DNA of 64,000 bases from a virus, in the IMG/VR virus record IMGVR_UViG_3300028372_000004, positions 1 through 64,000 of that record; one strand, written 5' to 3'. A program made the position numbers and the translations under genes. Shown here piece after piece: positions 1 to 5,943 of this stretch. A model generated the notes under the pieces. It did no database searches. It was not told where the DNA came from and worked only from the letters and a program-made list of their open reading frames with translations. Numbering within the stretch: the stretch's first letter is position 1; each line of letters opens with the position of its first letter.

Positions 1-15
1 CAGCGCATTTTCTTT

Positions 16-40
16 ACTAAACTAAACTAAACTAAATTAA
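16..40. repeat. pentanucleotide tandem repeat (ACTAA)
   Basis: Four perfect ACTAA units followed by one ATTAA unit lie immediately 5' of the ribosome binding site of the first gene. A simple repeat between promoter and ribosome binding site can vary in length by slippage, but no second allele is visible here. Confidence 0.7.
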
Positions 41-54
41 ACAGGAGAAGTACA

Positions 55-258
55 ATGCCACAGGCAAGAATCGCAGTAAAAAATGCTAAGAACCCGGTTA
101 TTCGTACCAAGGGCAAAATTGGCAGTCGCAAGATGACTAAATCCATGTTTGCTATGAACGATGACCAGCTTCTTGAAGCATACGCGGCAAGCAACACTCG
201 TGGGCGCGACCGTGCTATGATCAAGCGATTGATGGATCGGCGCGGGTTGTCTGCGTAA
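55..258 (+). CDS. small basic hypothetical protein
   Basis: A 67-residue lysine- and arginine-rich protein with no family I recognise. The start is set by GGAG nine bases upstream of ATG. The N-terminal third is strongly basic (motif KGKIGSRKMTKS) and the C-terminal half is a predicted helix with an acidic patch (MNDDQLLEAYAA) and a basic end. It precedes a tRNA gene by 7 bp, so it probably shares a transcript with the tRNA cluster. It could bind nucleic acid, judging only from composition. Confidence 0.7.
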   Translation: MPQARIAVKNAKNPVIRTKGKIGSRKMTKSMFAMNDDQLLEAYAASNTRGRDRAMIKRLMDRRGLSA

Positions 259-265
259 AGACACT

Positions 266-352
266 GCTCATGTGTCCAAACTGGTAAAGGAGCAACGTTG
301 AGAGCGTTGTGGTCATAAGACCTTGTGGGTTCGACCCCCTCCATGAGCACCA
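266..352 (+). tRNA. tRNA-Leu (GAG)
   Basis: Acceptor GCTCATG pairs with CATGAGC, followed by discriminator A and an encoded CCA. The anticodon arm is CAACG-TTGAGAG-CGTTG, giving anticodon GAG. A long variable arm (class II) fits leucine. Confidence 0.9.
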
Positions 353-369
353 TATAAGCAACAGTGAAG

Positions 370-453
370 ATGGTATGCGCTCCGGGCAATAGTAAAACAA
401 AGACTTGTAAGCCATCAAAGGCTAAATCGTACTTAAAGAAGAATTCGAAATGA
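370..453 (+). CDS. possible small Lys/Cys-rich peptide
   Basis: A 27-residue frame (starts MVCAPGNSKTKTCKPS) with two cysteines and many lysines, ending in TGA that overlaps the next ATG (ATGA). There is a weak GAAG ribosome site upstream. Coupling to the next frame is the main support; it may be spurious. Confidence 0.3.
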   Translation: MVCAPGNSKTKTCKPSKAKSYLKKNSK

Positions 454-569
454 TTAACCTTACTTTGGATGAAACGAACGCAGTTGACAACGCGGCTGAT
501 GTACTTGACGAAATTACGGACTGTGTGGCTAAAGATAAGAGTGTCCATGTTGTAATTGTCATGCATTAA
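450..569 (+). CDS. small acidic hypothetical protein
   Basis: A 39-residue acidic protein (MINLTLDETNAVDNAADVL at the N terminus) in the gap between two tRNA-Leu genes. No recognised domain. It begins with an ATGA overlap with the preceding small frame, so both may be translated together. Confidence 0.45.
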   Translation: MINLTLDETNAVDNAADVLDEITDCVAKDKSVHVVIVMH

Positions 570-604
570 CGACTACGTATTGCAGAAAGAATAAATAGTT
601 TTAT

Positions 605-689
605 GGGCTGGTGGCGGAACTGGTAGACGCGCTGGTTTTAGGTACCAGTACCGAAAGGTGTGGGGGTTCGAGTCCCCCCCGGCCCACCA
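605..689 (+). tRNA. tRNA-Leu (TAG)
   Basis: Acceptor GGGCTGG/CCGGCCC, discriminator A and CCA. The anticodon arm CTGGT-TTTAGGT-ACCAG gives anticodon TAG. Class II variable arm. Confidence 0.93.
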
Positions 690-690
690 A

Positions 691-891
691 ATGTACAACA
701 AATCAGACGTAAAAGAGGCGAAAGCCAAACTACATGTACTGCTCGATGAGAAAGACAAATTTATCGAGAGGTCTGAAACTATTCCTCAAAGTTTGTGGGA
801 TAATATCAAGACAGCATATGATCAAGCAGTCTACATCCAAAAACGATATTGTCTCGCTCTCGAAGACTACACAGTCTCCCGAAAATACTGA
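691..891 (+). CDS. small hypothetical protein
   Basis: A 66-residue mostly helical charged protein starting MYNKSDVKEAKAKLHVLLDE, with ATG two bases after a tRNA CCA end. No family recognised. Directly after its TGA, the +1 frame continues to 979 as a very acidic stretch (GCDDEFDDDDDDCGIDYLN), which looks more like protein than noise. A +1 shift near the end of this gene would fuse the two. Confidence 0.6.
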   Translation: MYNKSDVKEAKAKLHVLLDEKDKFIERSETIPQSLWDNIKTAYDQAVYIQKRYCLALEDYTVSRKY

Positions 892-980
892 CGATCTTAG
901 ACGATTAGATTTTGATGTGGGATGCGACGATGAGTTTGACGACGACGACGATGATTGTGGAATAGACTATCTAAATTAAT

Positions 981-1058
981 TGCAGAGTAGAGCAGGTTGG
1001 TCAGCTCGTCGGGTTCATAACCCGGAGGTCGGAGGTTCAAATCCTCCCTCTGCTACCA
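981..1058 (+). tRNA. initiator-type tRNA-Met (CAT)
   Basis: Anticodon loop TTCATAA on a stem with the three G-C pairs (GGG/CCC) diagnostic of initiator tRNA. Position 1-72 is an unpaired T-T, matching the initiator rule that this pair is mismatched. D-arm AGCAGGTTGGTCAGCT and the T-arm are normal, and CCA is encoded. The body closely resembles bacterial tRNA-fMet. Confidence 0.9.
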
Positions 1059-1062
1059 AATT

Positions 1063-1156
1063 TGGGGGTGCGCCGAAACAAGGTAAGGCGCGGCGCTCGT
1101 AATGGGTGATCGCGGTCTGAAATAATGACCCTGCGGGTTCGACTCCCGTCCCTCAT
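1063..1156 (+). tRNA. degenerate class II tRNA-like element
   Basis: A perfect D-arm (CGCC-loop-GGCG), a variable arm (GGTC/GACC), a T-arm (CGGG-TTCGACT-CCCG) and a mostly paired acceptor are present. I cannot draw a normal 5+7+5 anticodon arm and no CCA is encoded. Probably a decayed Leu- or Ser-type tRNA. Confidence 0.4.
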
Positions 1157-1228
1157 ATGAACAGTTCAGTGATAATTATCGACAATAAATGTTTTTGAAT
1201 CTCAGTTATTTTACTTAATTGTAAATAA

Positions 1229-1414
1229 GATAAATACTATCAGGATGTTAGCGTCGATGGTCTACAGGTAAGCGTTGGTCTAGGTCATTACCAGAGTGAG
1301 ACCGCTGTCAGCTTCATGATAGGTGGCAGGGTTAAAGAAAACCTATACATGAACGTCGGAATGACTGCCGGTGACGCAAAGGCATACGGGGGGGCAGCGT
1401 TACCTACCGTCTGA
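1229..1414 (+). pseudogene. remnant resembling YadA-type autotransporter anchor
   Basis: An open frame without a start codon reads VSVDGLQVSVGLGHYQSETA, then FMIGGRVKENLYMNVGMTAG, ending GGAALPTV and TGA. The alternating pattern with GLGHYQ.ETAVSFMIGGRV resembles the C-terminal membrane anchor of trimeric autotransporter adhesins (YadA family). An upstream in-frame TAA and the lack of ATG indicate a fragment. The family assignment rests on pattern recognition alone. Confidence 0.45.
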
Positions 1415-1444
1415 ATTAAGAGGTAAGATTCCCCAAAATGAGGC

Positions 1445-1473
1445 TTGACGAACAGGGTGCACTTAGGTATAGT
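1445..1473 (+). promoter_or_regulatory. sigma70-like promoter inside a palindrome
   Basis: TTGACG (1445-1450), 17-bp spacer, TATAGT (1468-1473). The -10 box sits in the 15-nt loop of a perfect 10-bp inverted repeat (1450-1459 with 1475-1484), so a dimeric repressor bound there would cover spacer, -10 and start site. The next gene is at 1683. Confidence 0.65.
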
Positions 1474-1484
1474 TCACCCTGTTC
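1450..1484. repeat. 10-bp perfect inverted repeat over promoter
   Basis: GAACAGGGTG / CACCCTGTTC separated by 15 nt, followed by TTGTTT. It could be an operator or, as RNA, an intrinsic terminator for upstream transcripts. The overlap with a near-consensus promoter favours an operator. Confidence 0.7.
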
Positions 1485-1515
1485 TTGTTTAGGGGCATAC
1501 AAAATTTAATGCGTC

Positions 1516-1529
1516 GTGGGATATCCCAC
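1516..1529. promoter_or_regulatory. palindrome GTGGGATATCCCAC (operator candidate)
   Basis: A perfect 14-bp palindrome about 36 bp after the expected start of the 1445 promoter. Its 12-bp core TGGGATATCCCA recurs exactly at 2673-2684 behind another promoter. Confidence 0.5.
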
Positions 1530-1682
1530 TTCAGCTAAGAATACGTCGTTAGACTAAAAGCGTAAAGTGTACAATTCTAGGAATTCTACATGCGGCTCCA
1601 CGTAGTCATGAAAAGTCCTCTGGCTTTATCCAGAATATCTTGCCTCGCAAGCAAGACGCCGTGCATATTATAGGGAGTGAAA

Positions 1683-2027
1683 ATGAATACTATCGCAGAA
1701 TTTAAAGAACACTTGAAGTATGGGATTGGTAAGTTTGGATCAGCTTTGACTATTCATGTTAAAGAAGAAAGTGCAACGGAACTGAGAATTGCACTTTATA
1801 CTACAAACAATGTCTACCACATTAATGCATATCAGACAGATGATGGTAAATATCTTGGGGCTACTATGTCACGTCGGATGCCTAATGTTGGAGAAACTCA
1901 TACTAGAGGAAGTGACATAGCGGATGGCGATCTTTCACTTGAGACGTGGAATGATATTCTAAGTGATATTGTTTCGTGTGAACTGCTTGAGATAAAGGTA
2001 CCACAAATTAGGACACTTGAAGTATAA
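1683..2027 (+). CDS. hypothetical protein
   Basis: 114 residues with alternating strands (ALTIHVKEES, YHINAYQTDDGKYLG) and an acidic C-terminal half. No family recognised. AGGGAG at the right distance favours ATG 1683; an in-frame GTG lies six bases earlier. The 1445 promoter and the palindrome at 1516 lie upstream, so this is the likely target of that control region. The next feature, tRNA-Arg, starts 8 bp after its stop. Confidence 0.8.
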   Translation: MNTIAEFKEHLKYGIGKFGSALTIHVKEESATELRIALYTTNNVYHINAYQTDDGKYLGATMSRRMPNVGETHTRGSDIADGDLSLETWNDILSDIVSCELLEIKVPQIRTLEV

Positions 2028-2034
2028 AATTAAT

Positions 2035-2112
2035 GCACTCGTAGCTCAGTCTGGACAGAGCACTCGCCTTCGAAGCGATTGGTCGTGGGTTCAAATCCTA
2101 CCGGGTGTGCCA
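2035..2112 (+). tRNA. tRNA-Arg (TCG)
   Basis: Acceptor GCACTCG/CGGGTGT (wobble pairs), discriminator G, CCA. The anticodon loop CTTCGAA gives TCG. D-arm GCTCAGTCTGGACAGAGC and T-arm GTGGGTTCAAATCCTAC are standard. Confidence 0.85.
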
Positions 2113-2116
2113 ACAC

Positions 2117-2345
2117 ATAAGGACTAGGCGGGTACAATCCCATGGGTTCTACTCAGGTAGTCGCCAGACTCTGAATCTGGAAAGGATAGTTTCGCACCTA
2201 TCTATGTGGTAGCATGGCATCATAGCCATCCTACAACGTGAGTTAGCAAAGAGACGGTCAGTGGGAAGGACCTGCTGTAAAAAGTGCGCCACCGATCGAA
2301 GGTGGAAATCGGTGCCTCGCAATCACCACTCACAACCAAATTCTA
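2117..2345 (+). other. gene-free stretch with tRNA-like fragments
   Basis: A clear anticodon arm CCAGA-CTCTGAA-TCTGG (2164-2180, anticodon CTG, glutamine) is followed by a possible T-arm GATAG/CTATC with an abnormal loop, but no matching acceptor is seen. Farther on, GTGAGT (about 2240) pairs with ACTCAC (about 2330) around two hairpins, one of them CACCGAT/ATCGGTG. No credible open frame. Read as decayed or rearranged tRNA genes, or an unnamed structured RNA. Confidence 0.35.
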
Positions 2346-2346
2346 A

Positions 2347-2478
2347 GTGCGCTTATGGTAGGTAGTCCGGTTTAATTCCGGTTAACTCTTGATAGAGATA
2401 GTGGTTCGAATCCACATTAATCATACGGCAGCAAAAGGGGCGATAGCCCGCCAGAAGGTTCGATTCCTTCAGCGCACA
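2347..2478 (+). tRNA. 132-nt tRNA-like element with two T-arms
   Basis: Outer acceptor GTGCGCT/AGCGCAC with a T-arm (GAAGG-TTCGATT-CCTTC) and a variable arm GGGC-GATA-GCCC encloses an inner block. The inner block has its own anticodon-like arm CCGG-TTTAATT-CCGG (anticodon TAA), a variable arm and a second T-arm GTGG-TTCGAAT-CCAC. No CCA. Either one tRNA gene inserted into another or a fusion by deletion. Confidence 0.35.
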
Positions 2479-2533
2479 CTTTTTATCAAAGAAGCCGGAT
2501 AAGATCAATGGGCTGACCATTCGTTTTATCTAG

Positions 2534-2608
2534 TAGGCGTAGCTTAATATGGAAAGGCACAGGGCTTAGGCTCTGGTATGCTGGTTCGATTCCAGCCGTC
2601 AGGGCTTC
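2534..2608 (+). tRNA. tRNA-like element, 6-nt anticodon loop
   Basis: T-arm GCTGG-TTCGATT-CCAGC is perfect. The best anticodon stem CAGGG/CTCTG leaves a six-base loop CTTAGG. The acceptor does not pair locally, but AAAGAAGCC near 2488 pairs with GGCTTCTTT at about 2603, so the element may have been split by an insertion near 2518-2530. No CCA. Confidence 0.3.
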
Positions 2609-2625
2609 TTTAATTATTAAAGTAG

Positions 2626-2654
2626 TTGACAATGTAGAAAGTTTCAAGTAATGT
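2626..2654 (+). promoter_or_regulatory. sigma70-like promoter
   Basis: TTGACA (2626-2631), 17-bp spacer, TAATGT (2649-2654). It is followed by the palindrome at 2672 and the perfect Shine-Dalgarno sequence at 2686. Confidence 0.55.
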
Positions 2655-2671
2655 AGCGACTTCTAAAGCGG

Positions 2672-2685
2672 TTGGGATATCCCAA
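2672..2685. promoter_or_regulatory. palindrome TTGGGATATCCCAA (operator candidate)
   Basis: A perfect 14-bp palindrome just downstream of the predicted start of the 2626 promoter. It shares the 12-bp core TGGGATATCCCA with 1516-1529. Confidence 0.5.
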
Positions 2686-2696
2686 TAAGGAGGTGA
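2686..2696 (+). promoter_or_regulatory. orphan full-length Shine-Dalgarno sequence
   Basis: TAAGGAGGTGA is complementary to the whole anti-SD tail of bacterial 16S rRNA. No open frame of more than a few codons follows: the nearby ATG and GTG frames stop within six codons. Confidence 0.5.
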
Positions 2697-2721
2697 GTTT
2701 TCTATAATTAATTGAATATAT

Positions 2722-2749
2722 GATATTTTATTTATGATATTTTATTTAT
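2722..2749. repeat. 14-bp direct repeat, two copies
   Basis: GATATTTTATTTAT is present twice head to tail and followed by a third, diverging start (GATGTTTTA). AT-rich, with no coding role seen. Confidence 0.6.
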
Positions 2750-2834
2750 GATGTTTTAGCAAGAGACTTAGGTAACGCTAAGTTGACCCGGACGGACAAC
2801 GGTACATACCCAGCCACCGATTGACCAAATCTTA

Positions 2835-2953
2835 ACCGGGGAGCGTTGGGGACTTTCGCCTTTAATCCAAGGACAAAGTTGTAATATATACTATACTAAA
2901 GTTGGAAAACTCTACAAAGTTACGATAATGGTAGAGGTCGTCGCTCTCCCGGT
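2835..2953 (+). ncRNA. structured RNA candidate in tRNA cluster
   Basis: An 11-bp closing stem with one bulged T (2835-2845 with 2942-2953) encloses several hairpins, including TTGG/CCAA near 2846-2872 and CTCTAC/GTAGAG near 2911-2936. The whole lies in an otherwise gene-free stretch (2610-2994). It does not fit a tRNA, and I do not recognise the fold. Confidence 0.4.
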
Positions 2954-2994
2954 GGGTGTTGCCACGATTCTTATAGGATAATCCCACCATCTAT

Positions 2995-3069
2995 TCTCTG
3001 GTAGCTCAATGGCAGAGCGTCCGCCTGTTAAGTGGAGGGTTGCTGGTTCGAGTCCAGCCCGGAGAGCCA
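2995..3069 (+). tRNA. tRNA-Asn (GTT)
   Basis: Acceptor TCTCTGG/CCGGAGA, discriminator G, CCA. The anticodon arm TCCGC-CTGTTAA-GTGGA gives GTT. Confidence 0.9.
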
Positions 3070-3093
3070 AACACAACTAATTGGAGAGTCATT

Positions 3094-3273
3094 ATGTAGT
3101 GTTACAATTGTGGTAGTGTAAACTTGTCTCAGGAACTTTCTGAAAACAATTCCAGTAATGGATATGTTGTTGATGAGTGCTTTGGTTATGATACTGAAGT
3201 TGCCGATGTTGTAGATTGCTATAGATGTGAAGACTGTTCTAAAGTTTCGTGGATTACCGCTGAGGATAAGTAA
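3094..3273 (+). CDS. zinc-ribbon-like protein with in-frame TAG at codon 2
   Basis: GGAGAG lies eight bases before ATG, and the second codon is TAG. Reading on gives CYNCGSVNLSQELSENNSSN and later DCYRCEDCSKVSWITAEDK before TAA: two CxxC pairs spaced as in a small zinc ribbon. The coding character is clear although a normal start reaches it only through the amber codon. It might instead be dead, start at an unrecognised codon, or be read by suppression. See the findings on in-frame stops. Confidence 0.5.
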
Positions 3274-3329
3274 AGAACCTGTCGTTGGGTAACTTGATAA
3301 GGCTGGCATCCTTTAGAAACTGCCACATT

Positions 3330-3408
3330 AGCTGTCTGATGGAAAAATGGCAAAGCCTCGTGGGGCGTCACTCACGGAATCTCGGTTCGAATCCGAGGGC
3401 AGCGACCA
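3330..3408 (+). tRNA. degenerate tRNA, identity uncertain
   Basis: Acceptor AGCTGTC/GGCAGCG (one mismatch at 1-72), perfect T-arm CTCGG-TTCGAAT-CCGAG, discriminator A and CCA. The anticodon region GCC-TCGTGG-GGC gives a short stem and a six-base loop, so the anticodon cannot be assigned. Confidence 0.45.
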
Positions 3409-3481
3409 AAGAAATGTTCCTTTCGTTATTGACATACTCCTTCCCATTGCTTATACTGGCATCACTTAGACAAAACTCTAC

Positions 3482-3509
3482 TTGACACAGTATATGCATT
3501 CTTTAAAAT
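3482..3509 (+). promoter_or_regulatory. sigma70-like promoter before DNA ligase
   Basis: TTGACA, 16-bp spacer, TAAAAT, ending 18 bp before the ligase start codon. Confidence 0.6.
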
Positions 3510-3527
3510 CAACAAGGATATTCATTT

Positions 3528-4649
3528 ATGCAAACTTTCCCCACCATTTACAAGCGAGATACCAACGGCAAGATTCGTGTATGGTTCATGGAACTTGACG
3601 AGAGCAGATTCCGAACTACCGCTGGTCTGAAAGACGGACAACTTGTCACGTCTGAATGGACGCTCTGTGAATCCAAAAATATTGGGCGAGCAAATCAAAC
3701 CAGCCCCGCAGAACAGGCGCTATCCGAAGTTGAATCTCACTACAAGAAAAAGCTGGAAGGTGAGTATCACGAGAGCGAATCAGATACCGACACTGCTAAA
3801 TGGTTCAAGCCTATGCTTGCTAAAAAATGGGAAGACCGCAAAGATAAAATTACGTTTCCATGTATCTTTCAACCTAAGCTAGATGGTATTCGCTGTATCG
3901 CAAACCGTGATGGACTATGGTCCAGAACCGGCAAGCCTATCACGGCATGCCCCCATGTATTTAATGAATTGAAATCGCTGTTTGACGAGAATCCAGATTT
4001 GGTTCTGGATGGTGAGCTTTACAACCATTACCTCAAAGACGACTTCAACGAAATTGTCTCGATGGTTCGAAAGACCAAGTTTTCTGAGGACGATCTTGAG
4101 AAATCTGTGAGCATGGTCCAGTATCATGTTTATGATATGCCAAGTGCGGATGGACGACCATTCATGGAACGATATAATGCGTTGTATGGATTGATGCGAT
4201 CACTCCAGATTAATATGCCCCAATCCATTATTCATGTGGTGTATTCATATCCATGTGAAGATATTGAAGCCGTGGATAGTAACTATGGTGCTGCACTTCT
4301 AGAAGGTTATGAAGGTGGCATTATTCGGGTAGATGCGCCCTATGAGCAGAAACGCTCTAACAACTTGCTCAAGCGCAAAGACTTCGATGATGACGAGTTC
4401 CTGATTATTGATGTTCAGGAAGGTAAGGGCAACTGGTCTGGTTGTGCGAAGAAGATTGTTATTCGCACTGCTGCTGGTCATGAATGTGAAGCTACGGTTC
4501 AGGGCTCAATGGACTACTGTCGCCATGTTCTCGCAACTGCTGATAACTATATCGGCAAGCAAGCAACGGTTAGATTTTTCGGATATACCCCAGATGGTGC
4601 TCTCCGATTCCCCGTAGCCAAAGTGCTCCACGAGGATAAGCGCTGGTGA
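3528..4649 (+). CDS. ATP-dependent DNA ligase
   Basis: A 373-residue nick-sealing enzyme of the nucleotidyltransferase family. Residues 1-90 resemble a WGR-type DNA-binding module (SKNIGRANQTSPAEQAL). The adenylation motif I is QPKLDGIR (about residues 114-121, lysine nucleophile), motif III DGELYN, motif IV EGGIIR and motif V LLKRKD, followed by an OB-like C terminus. ATG has AAGGA upstream and its own promoter 18 bp away. Length fits a compact phage ligase. It probably seals nicks in replication and repair. The next gene overlaps its stop by 4 bp. Confidence 0.92.
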   Translation: MQTFPTIYKRDTNGKIRVWFMELDESRFRTTAGLKDGQLVTSEWTLCESKNIGRANQTSPAEQALSEVESHYKKKLEGEYHESESDTDTAKWFKPMLAKKWEDRKDKITFPCIFQPKLDGIRCIANRDGLWSRTGKPITACPHVFNELKSLFDENPDLVLDGELYNHYLKDDFNEIVSMVRKTKFSEDDLEKSVSMVQYHVYDMPSADGRPFMERYNALYGLMRSLQINMPQSIIHVVYSYPCEDIEAVDSNYGAALLEGYEGGIIRVDAPYEQKRSNNLLKRKDFDDDEFLIIDVQEGKGNWSGCAKKIVIRTAAGHECEATVQGSMDYCRHVLATADNYIGKQATVRFFGYTPDGALRFPVAKVLHEDKRW

Positions 4650-4831
4650 AATACAAGGTAAGGGTACTAACCTTTCAGAACGAGCGTTGGGATGAAGATA
4701 GGTCACTGTCAGATGAGTTTGACAGTGACGAACAAGCTCAGATATACTTCGCACAGTGGTGTTCAGAGAAGTACTCACCAGAACTGTTTGAGGGTGAAGT
4801 AATGGCTTCCGGGTCCACAAGAAATTCGTGA
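4646..4831 (+). CDS. small hypothetical protein
   Basis: 61 residues, acidic in the middle (DEFDSDEQAQIYFAQW), overlapping the end of the DNA ligase gene by 4 bp, so probably translationally coupled to it. The pattern xxDSDEQAQIYFAQ resembles small phage proteins of unknown role. No domain recognised. Confidence 0.65.
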   Translation: MKYKVRVLTFQNERWDEDRSLSDEFDSDEQAQIYFAQWCSEKYSPELFEGEVMASGSTRNS

Positions 4832-4853
4832 TATTCGAGAATACAGAAAGAAG

Positions 4854-4861
4854 TATAAATA
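4854..4861 (+). promoter_or_regulatory. T4-late-type box TATAAATA
   Basis: An exact match to the T4 late promoter -10 octamer, 11 bp before tRNA-Leu(TAA). T4 late promoters need only this box, read by a gp55-type sigma factor. Confidence 0.5.
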
Positions 4862-4871
4862 ATTCTAATAT

Positions 4872-4957
4872 GCCCCGATGATGAAATTTGGTAGACATGG
4901 AGGTCTTAAAAACCTCTGCCGTATGGCGTGCGGGTTCGAGTCCCGCTCTGGGCACCA
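4872..4957 (+). tRNA. tRNA-Leu (TAA)
   Basis: Acceptor GCCCCGA/TCTGGGC (one mismatch), discriminator A, CCA. The anticodon arm GAGGT-CTTAAAA-ACCTC gives TAA. Class II variable arm. Confidence 0.9.
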
Positions 4958-4962
4958 ACAAT

Positions 4963-5039
4963 GGGTGTGTAGCTCAGTTGGTTAGAGCATAGTCCTGATA
5001 AGACTGGGGTCGGTGGTTCGAGTCCACCCTCACCCACCA
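4963..5039 (+). tRNA. tRNA-Ile (GAT)
   Basis: Acceptor GGGTGTG/CTCACCC (one mismatch), discriminator A, CCA. Anticodon loop CTGATAA. Confidence 0.92.
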
Positions 5040-5055
5040 ATTAATGGGAATGGTT

Positions 5056-5271
5056 ATGAAACCATATATAAAAGTCATTAAAGGGGAACACATTTTTTAC
5101 TTCAATGCGTTCACATATTGGCAATCGCTGAAGGATGATACAACCTCGTTTGAGGATTGTATTCGGTTAGCAGATTTTGTAGTTCATCGCAAAAATCAAC
5201 AGATTGTTAAATCACGCGATCCTATCGAAGAACTGATGGATAGCGCACTAAACTCACAGGAGAAAACATAA
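5056..5271 (+). CDS. hypothetical protein
   Basis: 71 residues starting MKPYIKVIKGEHIFYFNAF. ATG 5056 has GGGA at a good distance; an in-frame ATG at 5044 is also possible. Mixed alpha/beta composition, no recognised family. It is the first of three tightly packed small genes (5056-5745), likely one operon. Confidence 0.7.
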   Translation: MKPYIKVIKGEHIFYFNAFTYWQSLKDDTTSFEDCIRLADFVVHRKNQQIVKSRDPIEELMDSALNSQEKT

Positions 5272-5272
5272 G

Positions 5273-5473
5273 ATGTATTCAATTTTACAAAAAGAGGGTA
5301 GTTTGTTCCATGTACGTGTGGTAGACTTACTTACGAGAGAAGAAGGATATGATCGCCTAAGAACAGAATTCAACGATGACGAATCTTTTTATGTTGTAAA
5401 AACTTCTGATATCTTTCGTCTCACTGTCGATAAAGTCATCACGGATGAAGCAAGAGAAAGATTGGGCGAGTAA
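5273..5473 (+). CDS. hypothetical protein
   Basis: 66 residues; AGGAG lies 11 bases upstream and ATG comes 1 bp after the previous stop. The stop overlaps the next start as TAATG. Charged (LTREEGYDRLRTEFNDDESF) with no known domain. Confidence 0.72.
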   Translation: MYSILQKEGSLFHVRVVDLLTREEGYDRLRTEFNDDESFYVVKTSDIFRLTVDKVITDEARERLGE

Positions 5474-5745
5474 TGTCAGATAAACCAATGCATAGTATGT
5501 ACAATCGTACCGCCGATGAAAAGATTGAAGTCACTGAGCATTTAAGTGATGCTGAAAAAATGGAAGACTGGGCAATGATCGGGCTGGAATGGGGCTTGGT
5601 GCGTTGGCGTTTAAATGACATTGGCATTAAGTGGCGTATAGAGAATGAGGATGGTATTAGCCATGTATTGGAGTTGACTTCTGATAGCAATAGAGTTAAC
5701 GTAACGATTCAAAGTGGCTACGTCATGAGCTACTGGATAGGCTAA
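5473..5745 (+). CDS. hypothetical protein
   Basis: 90 residues, coupled by TAATG to the upstream gene. An acidic helical N-terminal half (DEKIEVTEHLSDAEKMEDWA) is followed by a likely beta-rich C-terminal half. No recognised family. Confidence 0.72.
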   Translation: MSDKPMHSMYNRTADEKIEVTEHLSDAEKMEDWAMIGLEWGLVRWRLNDIGIKWRIENEDGISHVLELTSDSNRVNVTIQSGYVMSYWIG

Positions 5746-5752
5746 TAATTCA

Positions 5753-5824
5753 ATGGGTGTGGCTCTGGGAGCAACAGAGGTTCCAAACTTCAGTAGCGCG
5801 GTTCGATTCCGTGTGTGCATGCCA
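5753..5824 (+). tRNA. second tRNA-Trp-like element (CCA), altered D-arm
   Basis: The anticodon loop TTCCAAA gives CCA (Trp). T-arm CGCGG-TTCGATT-CCGTG, discriminator G and CCA are present. The D-arm is cut to GCTC-TGG-GAGC, with almost no loop, and the acceptor is weakly paired. It may be decaying, or a variant with changed decoding. A normal tRNA-Trp follows 118 bp later. Confidence 0.5.
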
Positions 5825-5841
5825 ATCAACGGAGAAGCAAA

Positions 5842-5943
5842 ATGCGAAAGATTTATATAGCAACATGCACGCATCCAAAGGAACGTGACCGTGAATTGAA
5901 GCGTATGCTAGGCTTTTCACGTATCGGCGCAGATAACATATAG
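5842..5943 (+). CDS. small basic peptide between two tRNA-Trp genes
   Basis: 33 residues (MRKIYIATCTHPKERDREL at the start) with GGAG upstream. Its TAG overlaps the first bases of tRNA-Trp. The pattern resembles the start of a larger nucleotide-metabolism or HNH-type protein, but too little remains to tell. Possibly a truncated gene. Confidence 0.45.
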   Translation: MRKIYIATCTHPKERDRELKRMLGFSRIGADNI

